From the NCBI GenBank assembly GCA_000497125.2, contig CM035318.1, positions 62,001 through 126,000 on the forward strand: 64,000 nucleotides of DNA, written 5' to 3'. The translations under genes and the position numbers were made by a program. The notes under the pieces were generated by a model. The model did no database searches, was not told the DNA's origin, and worked only from the letters and a program-made list of their open reading frames with translations. Within the stretch, counting starts at the first letter, position 1, and each line of letters starts with the position of its first letter. Positions 48,945-59,089 of the stretch are shown piece after piece. This DNA comes from Spironucleus salmonicida (Eukaryota; Fornicata; Diplomonadida; Hexamitidae).

Positions 48945-49056
48945 TACTTTCAGTAATATATCTTCAAAATTAGTTTTAAACCATGCGAGTATTGGTAATA
49001 GTTTATTATTTAAAATGAATTGAATTGCTAATTTAATATTTTTAATATTATAGTAC

Positions 49057-50026
49057 ATTTTAATCTCTCGTTGGCGCCGCTTTCACTATCGGTCAGGCCG
49101 TTTTGTATGTCTTCACTGGTATGTATGGTAACTTTGCCGAACTGGGCGCCTTCAATGCCATCGCAATCGTGCTCCAGTTGTCTGGTGCTTCTATTATCTT
49201 GTAGATGCTGGACCACATGATGGAGTAGGGTTGGGGCGTCGGGTCCGGTTAGTCACTTTTCACCACTGCCTAGACTTGTGAGTCCATCATTTGGAAAACA
49301 TTTTCGTTCATGAAAATTGACAGAGGCTACGGCACTGAGATCGAGGGTGCAATTCCTGCAGCGATCTACATGATTGTAAACAGAGGCAACAAACTCGAGG
49401 CCGTGAAGCTTGCCTTTATACGCCATGGCCTTCCCAACTTGGTAGATGTCATCTCCACCCTGGTAATATTTTTCGTTGTTGTGTACCTTTAAGGAATTAG
49501 GAAAAATATCAAGATTGTTCACGAGCAAGCTGGCGACCAGATGCAGCAGTCCTACCCCATCAAGCTCCTTTATGCCTCATCAACGCCCATGATGATCATA
49601 TCAACCGTCACTCAAAATGTGTTTATGATATCCTAGGCTGTTTGGAGAAAATTAGGCAATAATTTTGTCACTGGCATTTTAGGCAAGTGGCAGGAGAATG
49701 AATAAAACCCGGGTAGCCCTTACCCCGTAGGCGGCCTTGCATGGATTTTAGCCCCTCCGTATTCTTTTAGATCTGCCATATTCCACCCCATACATACCCT
49801 GCTTCACGCTGTTATCGTGGTAACAATCTCCGGCTTCGCTGCCAAGATGTGGGTTAACTTTTCAGGGGAGTCCGCTAAGGACGTTGCTCAGAACCTTAAG
49901 GCCTCAAAGTGGATCATACCCGGGTTCAAGCGCGACCAGGAAATGGTCAGGGAACTCAACAGATACATCCCAGTTGCCGCTATGACCGGTGGAATCATCT
50001 TGGGTCTCCTCAGCTTGATTGCTGAT
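49057..50026 (+). pseudogene. Sec61-alpha internal fragment (GC-rich cassette)
   Basis: 970 bp encoding Sec61-alpha residues about 116-439, in frame throughout under TAR=Q, with three synonymous differences from 26501-27470. It has no start: upstream in frame only AT-rich codons back to a TGA at 49016. It has no natural end: after GCT GAT it reads five codons into unrelated DNA and stops at TGA (50037). The flanks are extremely AT-rich while the fragment is GC-rich, so its borders are sharp. An internal ATG could start a shorter peptide, but a working translocon subunit is impossible. Absence of damaging changes means it is young, conserved by conversion, or maintained for another reason. Confidence 0.9.
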
Positions 50027-50643
50027 TACTAGAATATTTGATAAATCATATTAAAGGAATTGATTCTTAGCAATAGTCATAAAATGATATTGTTATACTA
50101 ATATATATGCGAGTCTTATGTTTATAGTATATTGATATTGTATAAATAATCATGATATCATTAAAATTTTACTTTAAAAACGTTTACGTTTCAATTATGA
50201 TTCATAAAGTATGAGAAGAAATATAATATAAGACATCTGTTATCATACAACAGCGGTTTACTGTATTAGGAGATATTACATAATTTTCATTTCTAAATAA
50301 TAGATAAATAAGTTATATACTAATTATTATTAATTAAAAATATCATAAATAGCTTGATCAAATAAAGTGAAACATGCCGTATTTAGCTAATTTATGAGAT
50401 ATAAATATTTTCAATATAAATATATTGTATTATGTCGATATCAATAAAAAACATCAACATTTTTTTATTCATCTATCTATTTTCGTCAATACTTGATTGA
50501 AGATTGAAGAGTGCTTTTATTCCCATATCTAGTATACTCATTATAGGTATATATGTAATATTTTATATAGCTCTAATAGTTTTCTATATTTCAAAAATTC
50601 TTTTTAGTTTTAATATTATATATTAAATAAATTTTTATAATTA
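50027..50643. other. Intergenic, AT-rich
   Basis: About 600 bp to the right of the Sec61-alpha fragment. Only a 35-codon frame near 50109 is present and is not supported. No terminal repeats or target-site duplications were evident by eye around the fragment. Confidence 0.5.
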
Positions 50644-51624
50644 ATGACAGACTAATTACCTTTAACTTTTGAATTTATTTGCCCATATTAGTCTCTTACT
50701 GCTTAGCTACCCTCGAGAGTATTGAAAGACGAAACATTCTTATATTACTAATAAAATATAAATATATTTTAACATGCCACGTTTTCCAATTTGGAATAAG
50801 ATGTTATTTATGAGGATATTCAAATAATCGCCGACAAATCAGGGTATCATGTACGATCGGGTTCATATATTTTACAGAGGAGATACTATAATTCTCAGCT
50901 CAATAGAATGTATTTATTTGGGATAATTTCCGCACTACTTAATGAAAATATACAAAATTTGAGAATTGGAGTAGGTTCTAAATTAATACATTAATATTTC
51001 AGTGAAGTTTTCCCAAAAATAGTCAATGAAAAACGATATTCTCCGTTAAATAAAAATATAAAGAATCCTATCGCTAATCCAGAAATAGTTTTGCAAATTA
51101 TTAAACTTATGAATAATAGATCTATAATTTTTTACCATATCGAAGCTAAATCCAAATTATCTGAGCAGTAATTACTATTTGGAGAATTTTCTGGTCCATT
51201 TTGGTATGACCAATATTATGAATAAATATATCTTATTAACTTAATCAAAAATTAAAAAGTACCACCTTAGCCAGTAAATTATATGGACTAAGCAGAATTA
51301 AATTTATAATTTATTGTTTAAGAAAATTAACCGATAACTGAGCCTGTTTAAAAATCAACCATTGTTACGGATCCCCAGGAAATTTAGCAAACTTTGTAAC
51401 CATCCTAGTCTTAAAACTGTGGCCAATAAGAGGAAAACAAACAAGATTTATTAATTTAATCAGAGGCAGAAGATCTAGTTTCTGAGTATTAGGAACCTCA
51501 ATTCCCCGACAAAAATATACTCACAGTTAGCGGATCAATGCAAGAAATAACATAACTTTTGTTATTCTTACAGGATAAAATAGGTTAAAATTCGATCTAA
51601 ATTAGCAAAATTTACACTAAATGA
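50644..51624 (+). CDS. Hypothetical protein, 326 aa
   Basis: Frame from ATG to TGA. The N-terminal 200 residues look globular, with motifs such as DKSGYHVRSGSYILQRRYY and FGEFSGPFWYDQYYEQIYL; residues about 210-300 are Gln/Glu/Pro-rich and probably disordered; the last 25 residues are again hydrophobic (ITQLLLFLQDKIG). No family recognised. Converges on the TBCCD1-like gene 18 bp away. Confidence 0.65.
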
Positions 51625-51642
51625 ATAATTTTTCGATCACTC

Positions 51643-52926
51643 TCAGACATCAACAATCTCGCACTGGCAAAGCTCACCGATCTCACCGATCATGTTGTTG
51701 TTCTTCAGCCAGTCGCCGAGCTGGATTTTACATTCGCTCTCGAATTGCACTTTCGCATCACCCTATAGACTCGTAATTCGGTCTTGAATCTGCGAAATTT
51801 TCTTCACCCTATCCTCCAGGCTTGTGCTAAAAGGCGCGTGGAGCTGAAACTCGAATTTTGCGTTTTTCTGATCATGGAATGGAATAACATGCGTGACAAA
51901 GTCTTGGATTGGCTGGATTTCTGCTAAAAAGCCGTAGCCAAGTGGCCCATTCATCTTGAACTGCTGCCAGGAATTGACAAGAAACTCGTCTAAATTTGCC
52001 TTTTTGAGTATAGTTTTCATCTCTTTTTCGATGATGTTATTGGGAGCGCATTTAAGGCTCACGGAATCTTAAATACAGTAATGACTAGCGTTTGCGAAGA
52101 TCTTCAAATCGTCGCATTTTTGAATTTTTAGGAACTTGCAGTTCGTGGAAATGATACCATTTTTACTGCTGCTGATACTCAAAAACTTGGTTGCGGGTGC
52201 GTAAATTTTGATATTCTTGCAGTTAGCGATTGTGATTTGCTAGGCGTTAAAAACATAGAAAATAGAGTTTTGTGTGTTAAAAATTTTGACATGAGTGTTG
52301 GTTACACAATTAATAGCGAATGCACGCTTTTGAAGGTTTGAGTAATTAGAAGTTTGGGAAGTAATTTCCGAGAAGCTTGAGACTAAAATAGAGGACGCTT
52401 ATAATAAATTTTACGCTTTTTGAAGGTTAAGTTTTACTGGATCGGATATTTCTAGGAAGGCTTGAAGGTCAGTTGTGTATTAAGGCTTGAATGGGAGCTG
52501 AGATAGGTCAAGTTTTTCGACAAATTCAGTACCAAGAGATGCCAGTAGGACATCAAAATAAGTCAGGAGATATGTTTATAATAAGCCTTCAAAAGTTTGA
52601 TTTTACTAAACTAAAGAGTCTTCCGATAATATTTTTTGTCTTCTTGAAGATACGGTTGATTTGAATAGTATGCAAAATAAGAAAACTACAAAGTTTCCTT
52701 TTAATTCTTCATAAAGTTAGAATAATGCTAAAGCTTCTTCTTCTTTCAGTCCACAAAATTAAACAGCAATTTAGTTCCAAGCACTGATTGTGAACTTTTT
52801 AGATGGGCAAGCTTCAGCAGCTTACTAAATAAGATATGATATAGAGGGTAAGTTATCAATGTTTAAGTTTGTTTTAGGGTGAATTTAAAATAAAGTGTTA
52901 ATAAACACATCAGTCTTCACCTGCAT
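51643..52926 (-). CDS. TBCCD1: TBCCD1-like protein (C-CAP/TBCC domain), 427 aa
   Basis: The centre carries a right-handed beta-helix of TBCC type: AINCVTNTHVKIFNTQNSIF, FNAQQITIANCKNIKIYAPA, ISTNCKFLKIQKCDDLKI, each turn about 20 residues with buried Ile, Val and Cys. Downstream FVTHVIPFHDQKNAKFEFQL resembles the FxxxVIPF segment after the beta-helix in TBCCD1. TBCCD1 is a centrosome/basal-body protein. The catalytic Arg of TBCC is not seen, as in TBCCD1. The C-terminal two thirds use GC-richer codons (CAG, GAG, AAG, TTC) than the N-terminal third. Confidence 0.65.
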
Positions 52927-53177
52927 TGAAAATTTGTATAATATATATTACTTGTATAATAATTATATATTATTACAAATAGTATAGATAATATTTTATT
53001 TGATATATATTAATTTAGACTGATACTTAGCTATTTTAATTGATACTTATAATTACTATGATAAAATAAGCCCATAAGTTATTTATATAAACCACAAAGT
53101 ATAAACACGAATATTATATCGTAATAGTTTAATATTATGAGTAATTATTACAACCAAATCAATCGCCTTTCCTTCAA

Positions 53178-54485
53178 ATGTCTAAGATCATTAAGATACA
53201 TTAGCGCATGATCATTGATTCTCGTGGTGCCCCTACCACTGAAGTAGAAGTCACTACTGCCGACGGTACCTTCCGTGCTGCCTGCCCTTCTGGTGCTTCT
53301 ACTGGTATTTATGAAGCTCTTGAGCTTCGTGATGATGATAAAAAGAACTATTTTGGAAAGGGTGTTTCTAAGGCTCTTGATAACATTAAGAACGTCATCA
53401 CCCCAGCCCTTCTTGGTATGGATGTTTGCAACCAGGAAGCCATTGATGCAAAGATGTAAGAACTTGACGGCACTGCCAACAAGACTTTCGGTAAGCTTGG
53501 TGCCAATGCTGTTTTACCAGTTTCCATGGCATGTTGTGTTGCAGCTGCTGCTCATAACAAGATGCCCCTATGGAAATGGATAGCAAAGATTTCTGGTACC
53601 GAAAAATGTTGTCTCCCAGTTCCCTGCATGAATATTATCAATGGTGGTAAGCATGCCGGTAATCAGCTTGCTCCCCAGGAATATATGGTCGCATCAATCG
53701 CTGCTACCACCATGGTTGAAGCTATGAAGTAAGGTATGGAAGTTTATAACGAACTTAAGAAGATTCTTAAGGGTCGTTTTGGCATTGGTGCCATCGCCAT
53801 CGGTGATGAAGGTGGTTTCGCTCCCCCCGTCAATAACTGCGAAGAACCTTTAGAATGTATCATGGAAGCCATCAAGAACGCTGGTCTTGAAGGTAAAATG
53901 GGTATTTGTATGGATGTTGCTGCTTCTGAATTCTATGTTGAAGATAAGAAGATGTATGATCTTAAGTTCAAGAATGGTAATGACGAACACCAGTATATCT
54001 CTGGTAAGGACCTCGCCGCCATGTATGTTTCTTGGGCTGAAAAGTATCCTATCGTTTCTATTGAAGATCCCTTCGACCAGGACGATTTCGAATCTTATGC
54101 TCATCTCCTTGCTACCATCCAGTCTAAGGGTCTTAAGACCCAGGTTGTCGGTGATGATCTTACCGTATCTTAGGTTTCCCGTGTCCAGATGGCCATCGAT
54201 AAGAAGGCTTGTAATGCCCTCCTCCTCAAGGTCAACCAGGTTGGTACCGTGATGGGTGCTATACACGCTGCTAAGCTTGCTATGAAAAACGATTGGCATG
54301 TTATGGTTTCCCACAGATCTGGTGAAACCGAAGATTGCTTCATTGCCCATCTTGTTGTTGGTCTTGCCACCGAGCAGATCAAGACTGGTGCCCCCACTCG
54401 CTCTGAGCGTACCTGCAAGTATAATGAACTTATGCGTATTGAAGAATGCGGATAGCTTCCTTATGGTTGTGGTATCTGGAAGTGA
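53178..54485 (+). CDS. ENO: Enolase, 435 aa
   Basis: Full-length glycolytic enolase (2-phosphoglycerate to phosphoenolpyruvate). [11 protein letters not shown], loop [65 protein letters not shown], catalytic LLLKVNQVG and [10 protein letters not shown] are all present, with Mg-binding Asp, Glu and Asp. NGG-Lys-HAGN replaces the more common NGG-Ser-HAGN, as in some metamonads. Five glutamines are TAR and ten CAG, giving firm proof of the code. Codons are strongly biased (GGT, AAG, ATC), consistent with high expression. Ends YGCGIWK. Confidence 0.98.
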
Positions 54486-54537
54486 TTTACTTCTCGTTTT
54501 ATTATTTATTCTATTCTATTATATTTTCTATTTAAAA

Positions 54538-55380
54538 ATGTTTCCAAACATATAATTCAAAAAACCGTATTGGGAGGCAAAAGACACACCAATAGAACTC
54601 ATAAAAGAAAAGGCAACAAAGTATTATACACCTACGTTGAAGTTGGCACCACTTAAATTTTCACCAATTCCCAGGAAACATATACGTAGTCATTTAGCTT
54701 AAACATAGCCTGTTTAATTTAAACAAGACTACAGTTAGCGTGTATAATTTTTATAAAAATCAATGAAACTTGATCTTGACACTTAACGGTCTTAGCTGCC
54801 TCAGGTAATCAGTTTTAAACCTGATTATGGTAGAGTATCAAATGGATAAAAAATAGCGCAAAACATTAAAAAACAAACCTGGTAAAAATTTTGTACTAGC
54901 TAGAATGGCGAGTGCTTGGAAACTGTAAATTGGATGAAATAGCAATAGCATTTGGCAGGTATAGTGGGAATTAAAGTTGATACACACCAAGAGGGTAAGT
55001 TAGTTTATGAACATCAAGATATAGATATAAAAGACGTATAATTAGAAGTGGATCAAAATTTAGAACTAGTGCATGATGATTATTAACAAGAAGTTACTTT
55101 ATAGTAGATAACATTTGTGGAAATAGACGACCATGGAATTAAGCCTAGTTTATCACTAGAAGATATTACCTGTGATTTGTTAGAGATGTAAGAAAATCTG
55201 GAACTATATTAAGAAAATGATATGACAGCTACTCTGATTAGGGTTCCAATTTCAAATTAAATTAATTCATTAGAACACAATTTATATGCAGAATTTTTTG
55301 ACTTTGAAATAGAAACGATTAAAATATATTAAAATATATAATAAGTATATTTTGATATTTTTGAATTTACGGTTGAGTGA
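54538..55380 (+). CDS. Hypothetical protein, 280 aa
   Basis: Frame from ATG to TGA, 52 bp after enolase on the same strand. The N-terminal 110 residues are basic and Pro-rich with short motifs of the kind seen in microtubule inner proteins (PNIQFKKPYWEAK, LKLAPLKFSPIPRK); the C-terminal half is acidic with beta-like strands (FVEIDDHGIKPSLSLEDI). No family assigned; a ciliary structural role is a guess. Confidence 0.6.
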
Positions 55381-55410
55381 CTTATTATACTTTAATTTTA
55401 TTATTTTATA

Positions 55411-55602
55411 ATGAACGATATTTCAAATCTAGGATTCAAATAGAAATATTCACTAAACCCGAAACTTTATGATGAATAACTAGAATGTTTCACGCTTAAG
55501 ACTAGAATAGATGATTTAGAAAATTCTTACAACGAATCCCTTATCAACAATACATTTTTAATTCTCTAAAAATAGATAAAACAGGATCTTCTCAGAAAGT
55601 GA
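55411..55602 (+). CDS. Small protein, 63 aa
   Basis: MNDISNLGFKQKYSLNPKLY... ends at TGA. Charged and helical with a possible coiled coil (LKTRIDDLENSYNESLI). Too short for family assignment. It converges on the 1114-aa gene, 34 bp between stops. Confidence 0.45.
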
Positions 55603-55636
55603 TTTCCGATAAATTTCTAAGCATTCTAAAATCTTA

Positions 55637-58600
55637 TCACTTATCAAATTCGCTAAACGCAGCGAACAACAAACAGTCAGCTAGATTAAAACCTTCAACA
55701 CCATCAAATTAGTAGTCAAAAACATCTTTGAAGTAAGATGCTAGCTGCGCTGTTAAATCGATTTTCTCACCATCTAGGGCTAATATAACAATTTACTCAG
55801 ATAATTCTTATAGCTCAGATTGTGGTTTTAAGCTAGAGATTCGATTAAATACTTCCTTTGATGACTTAAAATCGGGTATTTACGTTATAATTTGTGAATT
55901 TAAGGTAAGAATTTCGTAATATTAATTTGATTATATAACTGAAATTTACTTACACATAAGCGGCTAAGGAGTAAATTTAAGTGGTTTCAGTGTTGCTAGA
56001 ATACTATGAATTGACTATAAATTTTAGCAAGTAGATACCATATCACTAAAGCTCTATCCAATATTCTGAATGATGGAAGTTAATATATCTATATTTATTT
56101 CGGTTGTTTTTGCAGAGGTATTTATTTACTAGGTTAACCAACAAAAATTATTGATAATTTCATCTAAAATTGATGTTTTATCATCGATTTTATTAATTTA
56201 TACTAATTAGTAAAGAGCTAGATCAGGGGTTATTGGCGGAAATTGATCAATTTGACACTCATTTCTTATATACAAATATTAGACATTTTCGTTATAAAAG
56301 TTGATGAAATTAATTTCATCTTTCATACATTGTTCCGTAAGACACTCAAAATTGTAGATCTAGTTGTTATATTTATCTAATAAATTATTTCGTATCGTTA
56401 AAGTCATATAACTTAGACAACATAGTTTCTATAAACTTCTAGCATGGGTTCTGATAAAATCTGTCATTTTTGCATGTTTTTCACTATAAACAAGAAATCT
56501 ATCAATTTTTTACTTTTCCTGGAATTAGTAGAAAAGTTTCTCACCAGTAAAAATATTGTCTCGTCTATTCTTCTTTTTTAGTTTGCTTACAATATCTTCT
56601 AACATTTCAACGTTATTTTCTAAACCAGCTTCAAAACGTGAAACCTAGTTTGAATTTAACTAAAATTATATCAAACCTTCATTAGTATCTTCATCTTACT
56701 CATCTTTAGCTTGAATATTTTCCTTTTACTAAAAATTTTAACACACTAATAGTATTGCTTAATCAAAATCACACTGCATTATAAGCTATTCCAATGTCTG
56801 GGGAAGTGCTTGGTCATTAATTTATGAAAAGAATAATTCATACATTGAATTTATATAACCTACAGCACCATATTCAGTAAATCCTTTCACGTTGCAGATT
56901 ACATTTAACGAATTGGAAATTTAAGAAATTAAATAAATAAACCTATCCTATTCTAAGACAGAGAAATTTGATAAAATCGTGCAATATTCTCCATGCATTT
57001 TGTAATTATTAAATATTAAAGATGAGATAAAGATAAGAGAACAATAAATGATGATAAAGAATCTAAATGCAACAACGGATAATTTTTTTACGGAGAAATG
57101 CAAAGAATCTCCAGTTATATAATCCTTTATTAGACAGTCATAATGGAAAACCCCTCCAATAAGTTCAGTTACACCTGCTGCTTGAAATTCCTTCATCAAA
57201 GAATAATCTTCAGCAATTTTAAAAAATACTGAGTCTGTTGACATATTTAAAAGATAAATTACCATATTTTAAATAACTTCTTTAATAGGTGACTTTTCCT
57301 AAGCATATATATCTTCAATAGGTCGTATTTATCTAGTCTTTGCTACTTCTTCTTTAACTGAGAAATAATTAAATGATTAAGGTGAAATAAGAAATTTTAA
57401 TAATTTTTATTTAGATCGAGCTAATTTAGGCAAAATAATATCCAATGCATATTTAATTTCTGGACTATTAAGCGTTTTATTAAGTCTTCTACCATGAATT
57501 AAAATAGTACCAATAAACATAGCACTTTAATTTAATGTGTAGTGATCAGATTCAAAATTAATATCTATTGTTTTATTCTTAACATCATCATAAAATATAT
57601 AAAAATTATTTGGCACAGTTTCCTTTAATTAAACGAAGCAGAATGCCGGAACAATAACTCGTTCATCATCAGGAGTTCTGTTGCTTGAATTTTATCGTAA
57701 AATAAATTTATCTAACTATGGACACACACGTTAAAAATTTGATATTTTTTAGCTAACACCGATAATTATACTTATATATTAGCTGTTTTTTAATAAATCA
57801 TCCGTCAATTAATCATAATAAAGGTCAACATATTAAGCTAATATTGGTTAGAAAATTAAACTAAGTTTATCTTAATAAACTGTTTATTATAATATTTCAT
57901 TTTATTCTAAATTTTACTCTTGAATAATAGCTAGTTATTCTGACCTTAGCTTGTCAATTTACAATAGTAACTAGTCTTACAAATCTAGCTCATGAAATTG
58001 GGAAATAATATAGGATATTGCCTTGAAAAATACAGATTTTGCAATCTACAGTTTAAACTACTCATTTTTGTAAGATCTTTATGTTTATCCTATTTTTAAC
58101 TTTTATGATTATTAAGCCTCAAATGGGAAAAATTCTTAAATACGAAATCTTTCATTTAATGGTTCAATTTTTTAGTTTAATTTTTCTAAATCTTCTAAAG
58201 TGCATACATTTTTGAAAAGTTTGTGAATAAATTATTAAATGCGTTTAAAAACTTAATGACTTGATATTACATATTCACCTTCTTAAATATACATTTAAAA
58301 CTATTAATCAAATGTCAGTTACTACAATAAATATTTATATTATAAAAAAAGTGAGTCCAACTATTCTTTAACAACTTTCCATAAACAATTTTAAAACCCT
58401 AACTATGCATTTTTAGATATTGGACCTTACATTATCAACCAAGCTTTACATGGGGCAAAAATAGTCTTAGAACTAAATAGCTAAAGTGATAATTCAGATT
58501 TTTGAAGGAAATAATCTATATTTTAAGGGTCAGAGAATTCAGAAAAATCAAGAACTTAAACAACTTCCTCAACAGTCCTTGGAATAAAGTTAAAAAGAAT

Positions 58601-58981
58601 ATAATTTGCAGTATTTTAATAGATAAGAAGATTACTTTCAAGTGATTTCTTGGGATTGTCAATATCTAAGGTAGTAGAAAATTTAGCTGGAATGAATAAT
58701 TTGTTAGCAGGTTTGAAATTTTATGAATCTAGAAGTAAATCTCTGAATGTTTTCTACCATAAACTGATATATATTTTTGCTAGATTACCTTAATAAAATG
58801 TGTATTTTTCATCAATTGCCAGTGTTTATTCTGGAGTTTCTGTATCTTTTAATGGGTTCGTTAGTTTCAAATTTAATTTCTTTGCTAAGTAGTATATTAA
58901 ATTGTTATTAATACTATTGATATAGAGTGAGTAGTTTTTAAACTACTTGATCTACTAAAGTAGTTAGTCAAATTAAATCAT
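55637..58981 (-). CDS. Large helical protein, 1114 aa, unknown
   Basis: Single minus-strand frame of 3.3 kb. The product is alpha-helical throughout, with no signal peptide; one hydrophobic stretch (VVAFRFFIIIYCSLIFISSL near residue 640) could be buried or membrane-inserted. Notable segments are SAMFIGTILIHGRRLNKTLN and YALDIILPKLARSKQKLLKF in the middle. The overall build resembles helical scaffold proteins (nucleoporin, exocyst or tethering type), but no family was recognised. It is divergent from the CFAP44-like gene with 108 bp between starts. Confidence 0.75.
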
Positions 58982-59089
58982 ATTTGGTATACAAAAAATT
59001 ATCTAATATCATATAGTATCATAATTATATAATTTTTTGATATTTATAATTATATATATAATAGTTATTTATTCAGTCCGCAAATTTAA

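Noticed and set aside
53850-54350. 166-codon minus-strand ORF
   Set aside because: Antisense of the codon-biased enolase gene; strong codon bias commonly opens the opposite strand.
56722-56735. U5 snRNA loop-like CCTTTTACTAA
   Set aside because: It lies inside the minus-strand 1114-aa coding gene and lacks a flanking U5 stem or Sm site.
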